Both the position numbers and the translations under genes were made by a program. A DNA stretch of 42,772 nt from Terrimicrobiaceae bacterium (lineage in GTDB: Bacteria > Verrucomicrobiota > Verrucomicrobiia > Chthoniobacterales > JAATET01), in the NCBI GenBank assembly GCA_028713285.1, contig JAQTOP010000021.1, forward strand, positions 1-42,772, in the 5' to 3' direction. Shown piece after piece: positions 1 through 7,876 of this stretch (positions are counted from its first letter, which is position 1; each line of letters starts with the position of its first letter). The notes below the pieces were generated by a model that made no database searches, was not told the DNA's origin, and was given only the letters and a program-made list of their open reading frames with translations.

Positions 1-180
1 ATTCCTTGTCGCTGATATCGCTCTCGTATGCTGCTCTCTTGGCTTCCATCCCAAGTGTTGCACCACATCACCTTGCCTTTGTACAGCCCTTTCACTCCGC
101 TCCCTCGACTTTTTTCACACCCTCTAAAAGTGGTGTGGATGCAATCCGGACGTTCGTAGAAAGTCGGCCCGTCGCGTCTA

Positions 181-208
181 GGGGTTCGCTGCAGCGTCTT
201 GTTAGCGC
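181..208 (-). repeat. attC-like half-site, second copy of the repeat core
   Basis: Positions 182-203 repeat 548-569 with a single mismatch (core GCTGCAGCGTCTTGTT is identical), 366 bp away and in the same orientation. It is followed by AGCGC, giving a GTTAGC core end. I could not find a convincing partner arm toward position 1, so this is either a decayed site or one with a very divergent left half. The spacing suits one small cassette (about 207-445) between two sites; that cassette shows no convincing gene. Confidence 0.45.
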
Positions 209-445
209 AATGCGTGTGGTCGGATATGCGGTGTTCAAAAGTCCGAGAGGAATGGGATGAGGAGCAGGGAAAAGTGATGCTGAAACAAAGCAAGTCAAAA
301 GGAAGGTAAAATTGAAATGAGTCGTCGGGAATCCGTTGCAGGAAATAGAGCATCTTTGCAAACACGGATGGGATCGGACGATGTATAGAAAGGGCATCTT
401 GCGCAACGGAACGTTGAATGTGATCTGCAACAGATTAAATATATG

Positions 446-572
446 CGCTAACGCCAAGCTCAGCCACCCTGAACGGGCGACCAAACTCTGGAGAGATGTG
501 GATGGAAAGGAAAGGCGGTCATAAGAAAGTGACGCGTGGCGGCTAAGGGTTGGCTGCAGCGTCTTGTTCGGC
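446..572 (-). repeat. attC-like recombination site (integron cassette end)
   Basis: Read on the minus strand, the segment opens with GCCGAAC (572-566) and ends with GTTAGCG (452-446), so the universal AAC/GTT triplets of attC core sites are present. The inner arms pair: GGGTTGGCTGCAGC (548-561) against GCTCAGCCACCC (458-469) with one extra base, as expected for the L boxes with an extrahelical base. About 127 bp fits the attC size range. The flanking core positions are only partly consensus. The stop codon of the gene at 543-971 lies inside it, as is common in cassettes. No integrase gene is visible in the window, so the call rests on structure alone. Confidence 0.55.
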
Positions 573-971
573 TTTTTTACGGAACGAAGCATAGTCAGGA
601 AAGTCCTTGGAATATCGCTCTGCTAAAGACGCAGTTCCAAGCAATGCCGTCGCGCCCATCTTACGTGTAGTGCTAGAAAGAGAAGGGAGAATTACAAATT
701 TGATTTCGGTAGGAATTGGGAAGAATGGCAAAGAAAGGTTCTTGGCAATGTTTTTTCCCATTTCAACATTTTGCTTTTCTAGCAAATCCAAAGCATCTTT
801 CGTCTTATTTTCTCGAATTAGTCGGCCTGCCGTTAGTCCTTGTCTGACCATGACAGAAACTCCCGTTGCGGTAGCCATACGGCTGCCATGGGAAAATCCG
901 ACGAGATATCCGACTACAATAGCGGAAGAGATGACGACGACGAGAAGAACAAGTTTAAGAGCTGATTTCAT
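543..971 (-). CDS. small membrane-anchored hypothetical protein (cassette gene)
   Basis: This 142-residue protein is unrecognised. It starts MKSALKLVLLVVVISSAIVVG, a basic residue followed by one hydrophobic segment (about residues 5-26) that could be a signal anchor. The rest is soluble and charged, with a likely helical stretch around residues 45-75 (EN..KDALDLLEKQNVEMGKNIAKNL), and ends in a lysine/alanine-rich tail. Its last codons (AANP-stop) are encoded by the attC-like repeat at 446-572, so the 3' end is probably borrowed from the recombination site. Base composition is clearly more AT-rich than the genes after 1.5 kb, which fits a captured cassette. Start chosen at the ATG just before the hydrophobic segment. 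Function unknown. Confidence 0.6.
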   Translation of the reverse strand: MKSALKLVLLVVVISSAIVVGYLVGFSHGSRMATATGVSVMVRQGLTAGRLIRENKTKDALDLLEKQNVEMGKNIAKNLSLPFFPIPTEIKFVILPSLSSTTRKMGATALLGTASLAERYSKDFPDYASFRKKAEQDAAANP

Positions 972-1514
972 AAATTATAGCCGAACAAGTGATTATACGA
1001 GTCTGGTTATCCCCCATTTTGGATGATAAACCGACAGCATATGGGGTTAAATGGGGATAGGGATGTCATATTCTGAAAAAAAACAGGTAGCAGCGGCGGG
1101 TGGGTTTGGAAAGGGGATTTTCGTTGAATTTGAAGGATTTGCCGATTGATCAGCGGTCTGCGACGCGGTTGATCTATCGGTTATCACGCCAAACGGGGTG
1201 ATAGCCGACAAAAGGAGGGCTGTGATTGCACTTACCGAACAGGCCGCGGCTTGCAGCCGACATATGGCAGGGGAGGTCCAGGATGTAAGAGGAGTCCAAG
1301 GTGGCAGTCTTCACTATTTGAGACAAACGCGGGGTCGGGTGGAGGGAGATTCATCGCGGGATGAATCGACGGCAGTGGCATCCCGATTCAATGGCCATCA
1401 TCGCCAGTGAGAACGCCGCGGTGTCCGTCATGGAGCCGATCCTTTGGGAGAGCCGCCGTCATATCGACCATCCAGACAGGAATCTGCTCGCGACGGCAAA
1501 GCCGCGCTGACGCC
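972..1514. other. gene-poor stretch with two hairpins
   Basis: No convincing gene is seen; the short open frames here have no recognisable domain. Two inverted repeats stand out: CGGTTATCACGCC (1178-1190) against GGGGTGATAGCCG (1195-1207) with a 4-base loop and two mismatched positions, and a perfect GATTCATC/GATGAATC pair at 1348-1355 and 1360-1367 around GCGG. Neither is followed by a T run, so they are not classical terminators. The stretch marks the change from the AT-richer cassette-like region to the GC-rich core genome. Confidence 0.4.
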
Positions 1515-2072
1515 TCACCCCTTCCACTTGATCGAGCAGCCGACGCTGGGCGATTGGGGCTGGGGCGCGGGATTGCCGGCGAGCACGGCTTCGAGGGCGG
1601 CGCGGAGGTCGGCGCCGGTGAGGGGCCTGCCGTTGCCGGGCGTGCTGTCGTCGAAGCGGCCCCGGTAGGCGAGCCTGCGGTCCGCGTCGAACAGGAAAAA
1701 ATCCGGCGTGCAGGCGGCGGTGTAGGCGCGGGCGACCTCCTGCGACTCGTCGTAAAGCACCGGGAAGGGAAATCCGGACTCGATCGCCATCGCGCGGAGG
1801 TTTTCGGGGCCATCGTCGGGATATTTCACGGCGTCATTCGACGAGATCGCGACGAACGCCGCCAACGGAAAGGCCCGGGCCATCCGCGCCAGCTCGCCGC
1901 GCACGTGCACGACATACGGGCAGTGCGCGCAGAGAAAGACGACAACGAGGGCGGGGCGGGCGGTGAAGTCGTCGAGTGTGACGGTCCTTCCGCTCCCGAC
2001 GTCGGGCAGCGAGAAATGCGGGGCGGGGGTTCCAAGCGGCAGGGAATCATCGGCGATGGTGGGCATGCGCAT
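1515..2072 (-). CDS. thioredoxin-like (AhpC/TSA-type) redox protein
   Basis: The 185-residue protein has the thioredoxin fold layout of the AhpC/TSA/redoxin group: TPAPHFSLPDV near the N terminus, a redox motif CAHC at residues 48-51 after a hydrophobic strand (ALVVVFL), and the cis-proline segment CTPDFFLFD around residue 117. No signal peptide or lipobox is visible, so it is probably cytoplasmic. Family members act as thiol-disulfide reductases or peroxidases; CPYV after the motif is typical of the RESA-like bacterial proteins that follow the pattern LCAHCPYV. The specific substrate cannot be told. It is divergent from the GYF_2/Yip1-like gene that begins about 70 bp away. Confidence 0.85.
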   Translation of the reverse strand: MRMPTIADDSLPLGTPAPHFSLPDVGSGRTVTLDDFTARPALVVVFLCAHCPYVVHVRGELARMARAFPLAAFVAISSNDAVKYPDDGPENLRAMAIESGFPFPVLYDESQEVARAYTAACTPDFFLFDADRRLAYRGRFDDSTPGNGRPLTGADLRAALEAVLAGNPAPQPQSPSVGCSIKWKG

Positions 2073-2143
2073 AGGATCGCGCCTGTGGCGGCGGAGATCA
2101 ATCGAGTTTGACCCGCCCCGGCGCTTTGGCTAGCAGCGGTGCG

Positions 2144-3025
2144 ATGAATATGATCCACATCAACCGCGAGCGGCAGAATCTGGGTCAATTCACGGCGGGG
2201 GACGTCGCCGCCGGCCTGCGCAGCGGACGTTTCCTGCCCACGGATCTCGCCTGGCGCGATGGCATGGAGGCGTGGCAGCCGCTCGCGACGTTCACCGATC
2301 TGCCCGAGCCGGAATCCGAACCGGACACCACCCCCGAGCCGCCGGCAATTCCCGGCAATGCAAACGACGCTGCCGGCGGAGATTTCCCATGGGAGCGGCG
2401 CGGCGAAACGGGATTCTTCACCGCGCTGGCCGAGACGATCACGCAATCGCTGGGCGCTCCGGCGGCTGCATTCAAGCGGCTCCCGGCGGCGCCGGACATG
2501 CCGCCGCCCTATTTGTTCTATCTTCTGGTCTCGCTGGTGGCGGGCGCGCTCTATGCCGCGGAATCGATCTTCTTCGTCCACTACGCGATCACGGCCGTCG
2601 CCGCGTCGGACAACGCCGCCAGGGATCCCGAGGTGGCGAAGGCGCTCGTCATGATGAAGGAGTTCAGCCCGGTCTGGTTCGGCTTCCTGATCCTGGTCGT
2701 CATCCCGGTGGTGCCTTTCGTCAGCGCGGGCATCTACCACCTGATGCTCATGCTCTTCGGGGGAGCGAACGAATCGTTTGTGAAAACGTTTGCCGTCACC
2801 TGTTACGTGCTGGGCTCGATCAGCCCGCTACAGATTCTGCCGTGCTGCGGATCGATCGTGATGATCATCTGGGGGTTGATTGCTTTGGGCATCGGACTGA
2901 GCGTGGCCCATCGCACCGACACCTGGCGCGCGGCCCTTGCGGTCGTGATTCCCTTCGTGCTGTGCTGCGGCGGCTACATCGGCCTCAACGTCCTCGGGAC
3001 GCTCGCCAATCTCAGTCCGCAATGA
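2144..3025 (+). CDS. GYF_2-domain / Yip1-like integral membrane protein
   Basis: Start taken at the ATG giving MNMIHINRERQNLGQF; an earlier in-frame start at 2108 would add only 12 unconserved residues. The N-terminal 50 residues form a GYF_2-type domain (IHINRERQNLGQFTAGDVAAGL...DLAWRDGMEAWQPL), usually a peptide-binding or sensory appendage. A proline/acid-rich linker follows, then a Yip1-like region with about five hydrophobic segments (from residue ~125), including a Cys-rich CCG motif twice. Such proteins sit in the cytoplasmic membrane; their role is not established. Its stop overlaps the start of the DUF2752 gene (ATGA), so the two are cotranscribed. Confidence 0.75.
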   Translation: MNMIHINRERQNLGQFTAGDVAAGLRSGRFLPTDLAWRDGMEAWQPLATFTDLPEPESEPDTTPEPPAIPGNANDAAGGDFPWERRGETGFFTALAETITQSLGAPAAAFKRLPAAPDMPPPYLFYLLVSLVAGALYAAESIFFVHYAITAVAASDNAARDPEVAKALVMMKEFSPVWFGFLILVVIPVVPFVSAGIYHLMLMLFGGANESFVKTFAVTCYVLGSISPLQILPCCGSIVMIIWGLIALGIGLSVAHRTDTWRAALAVVIPFVLCCGGYIGLNVLGTLANLSPQ

Positions 3026-3441
3026 AACCCGATGTCCAGGCGAAGGCGCAGCCCGATCACGAGCTGCTGTGGCTCACCGTGCTCGCCGCCGTGGCGGCCA
3101 TCGGGCTGGCGTGGGTTCATTTTGCGCTGCCGACGCCCCGATGCCTGTTTCACACGGTGACCGGGCTGCCGTGCCCGACGTGCGGCGGGACGCGCTGCAT
3201 TCGAAGCCTGATCGCGGGGGATTTCGGAACCGCGCTGGCGTGGAATCCCATGGTCTTCCTGCTCGTGCTCGCGGCGGGCGTCTATGGAATGTATGCGGCG
3301 GCGGTGACGGTCCTGCGCTGGCCGCGCATCCGTTTTCGCAGGCTCTCGGTCGCGCAGGCCCGCGCCGTGCGGATTGGCGTGGCGCTGGCCGTCGCCGCGA
3401 ATTGGATTTACCTCATCGTCCGCTTCTCACGCGGCGCGTGA
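3022..3441 (+). CDS. DUF2752 family membrane protein
   Basis: A 139-residue protein starting at the ATG inside the ATGA overlap with the upstream gene. It carries the DUF2752 signature: a first membrane segment (LLWLTVLAAVAAIGLAWVHF), then CLFHTVTGLPCPTCGGTR, a conserved Cys-containing loop, then FGTALAWNPM and two further hydrophobic segments. The family has no assigned biochemical function; the PCPTCG loop suggests a redox or metal site. The last 15 bp overlap the 3' end of the convergent metallo-hydrolase gene. Confidence 0.85.
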   Translation: MKPDVQAKAQPDHELLWLTVLAAVAAIGLAWVHFALPTPRCLFHTVTGLPCPTCGGTRCIRSLIAGDFGTALAWNPMVFLLVLAAGVYGMYAAAVTVLRWPRIRFRRLSVAQARAVRIGVALAVAANWIYLIVRFSRGA

Positions 3442-4224
3442 ATTCACCCGCAACGCCGGGCTCACGGTCTCCTGCCCGGCACAATGGATCGGCACGTCGT
3501 GCCGTCCGCAGCGCGCGAGCGGCGCGGCGATGGCGGCGACGGCGAGCTCGGCGGTATTGCAATCGCGGCTCAGGTGCCCGAGCAGCACGGCGGACAGGCG
3601 TCCCTCCGCCAGCTCGGCGACGACACCGGCGGCGGCGGCGTTGGAAAGATGGCCGTGCCGCGAGCTGATGCGCTGCTTCACCGACCATGGGCGGCGCGTG
3701 TCGCCCTGCAGCAGCGCCTCGTCGTAGTTCGTCTCGATGAACAGCGCGTCCGCCTCGCGCATCCGCTCGATCACGAGCTGCGTGGCGTGGCCGAGGTCGG
3801 TGAGCAGCCCGAACGTCGCCGCGGCGTTGCGAATGAGAAAGCCCACGGGATCCGCCGCGTCGTGCGGCACGGAGAACGCCTCGACCGTGAGTGCGCCGAT
3901 GGCAAATGCCGTGCCGCCCGCGAAGAACCGCCAGTTGCGGTGGCCGGCCAGCGGCCCCGCTTCGAGCGCGGCCGCGGTCATGCGGTTCGCGTAAACGGGA
4001 ATGTCCCGCTTCGCGCAGAGCACGCGCAGCGCGGCGATGTGGTCGCTGTGCTCGTGCGTGACAACAATGCCGTCGAGCGCGTCCGGCGCGACGCCGCAGG
4101 CCGCGAGCCGCTCGGTGAGCCGGCGGGCCGTCAGCCCCGCATCGAGCAGGAGGGTCGTGCCCCCGCAGCGCACGAGCGCGGAATTTCCCGCGCTGCCGCT
4201 GGCGAGAATCGTGACTTCGAGCAT
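3427..4224 (-). CDS. MBL-fold metallo-hydrolase, YycJ/WalJ-like
   Basis: A 265-residue metallo-beta-lactamase-fold enzyme. It begins MLEVTILASGSAGNS, the YycJ/WalJ-type opening (SGSxGNS), and has the metal-binding motif THEHSDH at about residues 56-62, followed later by FSVPHDA, LTDLGH, ETNYD and LGHLSRDCN, which supply the remaining His/Asp ligands. Relatives are predicted nucleases or phosphodiesterases; WalJ of Gram-positives is linked to cell-wall/replication coordination, but here no walRK genes are near. Convergent and overlapping by 15 bp with the DUF2752 gene; divergent from thyA. Confidence 0.9.
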   Translation of the reverse strand: MLEVTILASGSAGNSALVRCGGTTLLLDAGLTARRLTERLAACGVAPDALDGIVVTHEHSDHIAALRVLCAKRDIPVYANRMTAAALEAGPLAGHRNWRFFAGGTAFAIGALTVEAFSVPHDAADPVGFLIRNAAATFGLLTDLGHATQLVIERMREADALFIETNYDEALLQGDTRRPWSVKQRISSRHGHLSNAAAAGVVAELAEGRLSAVLLGHLSRDCNTAELAVAAIAAPLARCGRHDVPIHCAGQETVSPALRVNSRAA

Positions 4225-4255
4225 GGCTCAGGAAACAACGAATTTGAAAATGTGG

Positions 4256-4295
4256 AAATCAGGAAAGGAATGCGGCAATGAAATTTTCCTGATTT
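4256..4295. promoter_or_regulatory. 11-bp perfect inverted repeat between two divergent genes
   Basis: AAATCAGGAAA (4256-4266) is mirrored by TTTCCTGATTT (4285-4295) with an 18-base spacer. It lies between the starts of the metallo-hydrolase gene (4224, minus) and thyA (4321, plus). It could be a dimeric operator or a leader hairpin for thyA-folA; the position suits either. No regulator is identified. Confidence 0.4.
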
Positions 4296-4320
4296 TCTGA
4301 TCCCTCCCGAATTTTTTCCC

Positions 4321-5115
4321 ATGCAGCAATACCACCGCCTCCTGCGCCTCGTGCTCGAGCAGGGCCGTCCGAAGGCCGACCGCACCGGCACGGGCACGAT
4401 CTCCATCTTCGGAGCCCAGGAACGATTCGATCTGCGCGCCGGTTTTCCGCTGCTCACGACGAAGAAACTGCACACGCGCTCGATCATCCACGAGCTGCTG
4501 TGGTTCCTGCGCGGGGAGACGAATGTCGCCTACCTCCACGAGCACAAGGTCACGATCTGGGACGAGTGGGCCGACGAAAACGGCGACCTTGGCCGCATCT
4601 ATGGCGCGCAATGGTCCGACTGGCGCACGCCCGGCGGCGGCTCGATCAACCAGATCGACGAGGTGATCGCGCAGATTCGGCGCAACCCCGACAGCCGCCG
4701 CCTCGTCGTGAGCGCGTGGAATCCCGGCGAACTCGACCGCATGGCGCTCGCGCCGTGCCACGCGCTGTTCCAATTTTTCGTGCAGGACGGCGAGCTGAGC
4801 TGCCAGCTCTACCAGCGCAGCGCTGATTTATTTCTCGGCGTGCCGTTCAACATCGCGTCCTACGCGCTGCTCACGCTCATGGTCGCGCAGGTGTGCGGTC
4901 TGCGCCCGGGCGATTTCGTCCACACGTTCGGCGACCTGCACCTGTATTCCAATCACCTCGAGCAGGCGCGCGAGCAGCTCGGCCGCGCGTGCCGCCCCCT
5001 GCCGCGCATGCAATTGAACCCCGGCGCAACCGACATTCACGCGTTCCGGTTCGAGGATTTCACACTCGAAGGCTACGACCCGCATCCCGCGATCAAGGCG
5101 CCCATCTCGATATGA
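4321..5115 (+). CDS. thyA: thymidylate synthase
   Basis: Converts dUMP to dTMP using 5,10-methylenetetrahydrofolate, yielding dihydrofolate. At 264 residues it has the same length as the classical bacterial enzyme. Visible motifs: RTGTGT (21-26, phosphate binding), [17 protein letters not shown], the active-site Cys146 in [28 protein letters not shown] and [10 protein letters not shown], and a C terminus ending [10 protein letters not shown] as in the family. Its stop overlaps the start of folA, which recycles the dihydrofolate it makes. Coding is standard for the region. Confidence 0.98.
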   Translation: MQQYHRLLRLVLEQGRPKADRTGTGTISIFGAQERFDLRAGFPLLTTKKLHTRSIIHELLWFLRGETNVAYLHEHKVTIWDEWADENGDLGRIYGAQWSDWRTPGGGSINQIDEVIAQIRRNPDSRRLVVSAWNPGELDRMALAPCHALFQFFVQDGELSCQLYQRSADLFLGVPFNIASYALLTLMVAQVCGLRPGDFVHTFGDLHLYSNHLEQAREQLGRACRPLPRMQLNPGATDIHAFRFEDFTLEGYDPHPAIKAPISI

Positions 5116-5570
5116 TCGCCATCGCGGCCATGGCATTGAATCGCGCGATCGGCCACGAGGGGCGCATCCCGTGGCATCTGCCGAAGGATCTGCAATTCTT
5201 CAAGCGCACCACGCTCGGCCATGTCGTGGTGATGGGCCGCAAGACCTTCGACTCGCTCGGCCGTCCGCTGCCGGGGCGCGAAAATATCGTGCTCTCGCGG
5301 CATCCGCTCGACGTCCCCGGCGTCCGTCGCGCCGCGAGTCCCGACGAAATCGCGGAGCCCGCGGACGGCCGCAAATTATTCGTGATCGGCGGCGCGGAAA
5401 TTTATCGCGCGCTGCTGCCGCGTTGCGAGGAGCTGCTGCTTACGGTCGTGAAACTCACGCCGCCCGCGGATACGTTCCTGCCCGAGTTCGAGTCGGAGTT
5501 CGAGCTTGCGGAGGTTCTCGAAACCGACGGCGACCGGGAGGTGCGCCGCTACGTGCGCCGGGCCGGCTAG
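5112..5570 (+). CDS. folA: dihydrofolate reductase
   Basis: Reduces dihydrofolate to tetrahydrofolate with NADPH, closing the cycle opened by ThyA. Start is the ATG in the ATGA overlap with thyA. The 152-residue protein shows [14 protein letters not shown], the substrate motif IPWHLPKD with the catalytic Asp26, the NADPH motifs [12 protein letters not shown] and [11 protein letters not shown], and [14 protein letters not shown]. Length is normal for the family. Its stop shares bases (CTAG) with the stop of the convergent msrB. Confidence 0.97.
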   Translation: MIAIAAMALNRAIGHEGRIPWHLPKDLQFFKRTTLGHVVVMGRKTFDSLGRPLPGRENIVLSRHPLDVPGVRRAASPDEIAEPADGRKLFVIGGAEIYRALLPRCEELLLTVVKLTPPADTFLPEFESEFELAEVLETDGDREVRRYVRRAG

Positions 5571-6136
5571 TTCCTGTGCTTCGCGGCTTTGATCTCGTCG
5601 AAGCTGCGGAACTTCAGCGACACCGAGTTCAGGCAATAGCGCAGGCCGGTCGGCGCGGGACCGTCCTCGAAAACATGGCCGAGATGCCCGCCGCACCGCG
5701 CGCAATGGATCTCCGTGCGGACCATGCCGCCGGTGACATCGCGCTCCTCAGCGACATTCTCCTTCGCAAACGGCCCGTAAAAACTCGGCCAGCCCGTGCC
5801 GGACTCGAACTTGTGCCGCGACGTGAAGAGCGGCAGATCGCAGCCCGCGCAGAAATAAATGCCCTCCTTCTTGTTGTTCAGCAGCGTGCCGCAAAACGGG
5901 CGCTCGGTCGATTGCGAGCGCAGCACCTGGAACGCCTCTTCGCCGAGCTGGGCGCGCCATTCGGCATCGGTCTTTTTCACGGTCGGCACCGTTTGGGCGG
6001 GGCCGGGTTCTCCATTCGCCTCGGCGAGGCGCACGGTCACGGTGTCGGGCAGGTCGGCGGCGTGGGTTTTCATAAGCGCTGGAATCAATACGAACGCGGC
6101 GGCGATTGCACCCGCGAGGACGAGGGACGATTTCAT
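5567..6136 (-). CDS. msrB: peptide-methionine (R)-S-oxide reductase, exported
   Basis: Reduces the R form of methionine sulfoxide in proteins. The 189-residue product begins with a signal peptide (MKSSLVLAGAIAAAFVLIPALMKTHAA), so the enzyme probably works in the periplasm or envelope; I chose the ATG at 6136 because the upstream frame is only antisense to plsY. The MsrB domain spans about residues 55-187: zinc-binding pairs C96/C99 (CAGC) and C145/C148 (CARC), SGTGWPSF, HLGHVF, and the catalytic Cys168 in LRYCLNSVSL. Convergent with folA, sharing CTAG as both stops. Confidence 0.95.
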   Translation of the reverse strand: MKSSLVLAGAIAAAFVLIPALMKTHAADLPDTVTVRLAEANGEPGPAQTVPTVKKTDAEWRAQLGEEAFQVLRSQSTERPFCGTLLNNKKEGIYFCAGCDLPLFTSRHKFESGTGWPSFYGPFAKENVAEERDVTGGMVRTEIHCARCGGHLGHVFEDGPAPTGLRYCLNSVSLKFRSFDEIKAAKHRN

Positions 6137-6223
6137 ATTCTGTGCAAGGTGGGAGGCCGGCGGCGGGATTTCATTCCCGCGAAAGTTCTTGTCGGGATGG
6201 CGCGGCCTCGGGGAAATATTCGC

Positions 6224-6850
6224 ATGTTTTACCTGGCTGTCGCGCTCGGAGCCTACCTGATCGGATCTTTTCCGAGCGGCTACCTGATCGGGCGCGCGCG
6301 CGGGGTGGACCTGCGCCGGGCCGGCAGCGGCAACATCGGCGCGACGAACGCCCTGCGGGTGCTCGGGAAAAAATGGGGCTACCTCTGCTTCGCGCTCGAT
6401 ATCGGCAAGGGCGCGCTCGCCGTGTGGCTGGCGAAGCTCGTCGCCGCGCCGGTCTTCGGTCTCGACCCCACCGGCGCGGCGCTCCTCGCCGCCATCGGCG
6501 CGCTGCTGGGGCACACGTTCCCCGTGTGGCTTGGATTCAAGGGCGGCAAGGGCATTGCCACCTCGGGCGGCATCGCACTGGCGCTGTTTCCGCCCATCGT
6601 TTTTTGCCTGTCGATCCTTTCCTGGATGATCGCGTTCCTTGCGTTCCGCATCGTTTCCATCGCCTCCCTCGCCGCCACGACCGTGCTCGGCGTCACGCTC
6701 ATCGTCCTTGCCCGGCTCGGCCGGGCCGAACCCGCCGTTGCCGCCATCGGCGTGGCGATGACAGTGCTCGTCTTCTGGCTGCATCGGGGAAATATATCGC
6801 GGCTTGCGCAAGGCACCGAGCCGCGCTTTGAGAAACGGCGAAAATCCTGA
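6224..6850 (+). CDS. plsY: acyl-phosphate:glycerol-3-phosphate acyltransferase PlsY
   Basis: Membrane enzyme that transfers an acyl group from acyl-phosphate to glycerol-3-phosphate, the first step of phospholipid synthesis. The 208-residue protein has the three PlsY signature loops: GSGNIGATNALR (about 34-45), GHTFPVWLGFKGGKGIATSGG (about 104-124) and HRGNISRLAQGTEPRF near the C terminus, between hydrophobic segments. Start taken at 6224 (MFYLAVALGAYLIGSFPSG); an ATG 27 bp upstream would add residues MARPRGNIR that the family lacks. gpsA, which makes its substrate, follows after 15 bp. Confidence 0.95.
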   Translation: MFYLAVALGAYLIGSFPSGYLIGRARGVDLRRAGSGNIGATNALRVLGKKWGYLCFALDIGKGALAVWLAKLVAAPVFGLDPTGAALLAAIGALLGHTFPVWLGFKGGKGIATSGGIALALFPPIVFCLSILSWMIAFLAFRIVSIASLAATTVLGVTLIVLARLGRAEPAVAAIGVAMTVLVFWLHRGNISRLAQGTEPRFEKRRKS

Positions 6851-6865
6851 TTACCCTCCCAAGAT

Positions 6866-7876
6866 ATGTTTGATCGAATCAGCGTGATCGGCGCCGGCGG
6901 CTGGGGCACCGCGCTGGCGGCTCTGCTCGCCGAGAACCGGCCCTCGGTGCGGCTCTGGGCTCACCATGCCGCGACGGCCGACCGGCTGCGCGCCGAGCGC
7001 GTGAACACCGACTACCTCCCCGGCGTGCGCATTCCCGACCAGGTCGAGGTCACGAACGACCTCGCGCTTGCGGCCAATGCCGACCTGCTCGTGGTGGTCG
7101 TGCCCTCTCGCGCGCTGCGCGGCGTGGCCGGGCGACTGGCGACCGCCGGGCTGCCCGACGACGCGGTGCTCGTCTCCTGCACGAAAGGCATCGAGCACGA
7201 TACGGGCTACCTCATGACGCAGGTGCTGGAGGATTGCCTTCCGGGCCGGCGGCTCGCGGTGCTGTCGGGACCGAATCTCGCCGCCGAAATCGCGCGCCGC
7301 ATTCCGGCGGCCGGCGTGATCGGTTCGCGCGACGCGGCGATCCTGCCCGAGTTGCAGGAATTGTTTTCCTTCGCCACCTTCCGCACCTACACGACCGACG
7401 ATGTCGAAGGCATCCAGCTCGGCGGCGCGTTGAAAAATGTTTTCGCGATCGCGGCGGGAGCGTCCGACGGCCTCGGCATGGGCGACAATGCGAAGGCCGC
7501 GCTCGTGACTCGCGCGCTCGCCGAGATGATGCGCCTCGGCGCGTCGCTGGGGGGCCGGCGCGAGACGTTCTCCGGCCTCAGCGGCATTGGGGACCTCATG
7601 GTCACCTGCTTCAGCAAGCACAGCCGCAACCGCGGATTCGGCGAGCGGCTGGGGCGCGGCGAGACCGCGGAACAAATCCAGGCTTCGATGAAGATGGTCG
7701 CCGAGGGCGTGCCGACCGCCCGCAGCGCGCTCCAGTGCGCACGGCGCCTTGGCGTCGAGGCGCCGATCATCGCGCAGGTGCATGCCGTGCTGTATGAGGG
7801 CCGCTCGCCCCGCGACGCGATGTGGGAATTGCTCGTGCGGCCGCCGAAGCGCGAATCGGACGACTCGCAAGCATGA
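6866..7876 (+). CDS. gpsA: glycerol-3-phosphate dehydrogenase [NAD(P)+]
   Basis: Reduces dihydroxyacetone phosphate to sn-glycerol-3-phosphate in the cytoplasm. The 336-residue protein shows the N-terminal Rossmann motif IGAGGWGTALA (9-19), CTKGIE, LSGPNLAAEIA, the catalytic region GGALKNVFAIAAG, and the substrate-binding FSGLSGIGDLMVTC followed by SRNRGFG. It lies directly after plsY, so G3P synthesis and first acylation are coupled. The stop overlaps the start of the next gene (ATGA). Confidence 0.97.
   Translation: MFDRISVIGAGGWGTALAALLAENRPSVRLWAHHAATADRLRAERVNTDYLPGVRIPDQVEVTNDLALAANADLLVVVVPSRALRGVAGRLATAGLPDDAVLVSCTKGIEHDTGYLMTQVLEDCLPGRRLAVLSGPNLAAEIARRIPAAGVIGSRDAAILPELQELFSFATFRTYTTDDVEGIQLGGALKNVFAIAAGASDGLGMGDNAKAALVTRALAEMMRLGASLGGRRETFSGLSGIGDLMVTCFSKHSRNRGFGERLGRGETAEQIQASMKMVAEGVPTARSALQCARRLGVEAPIIAQVHAVLYEGRSPRDAMWELLVRPPKRESDDSQA

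Noticed and set aside
92-592. 166-codon minus-strand frame crossing both attC-like repeats
   Set aside because: It reads through two recombination-site-like repeats and has no domain; likely accidental.
1407-2111. 234-codon plus-strand frame opposite the thioredoxin-like gene
   Set aside because: Glycine/arginine-rich antisense text; the minus-strand gene has a CxxC thioredoxin motif.
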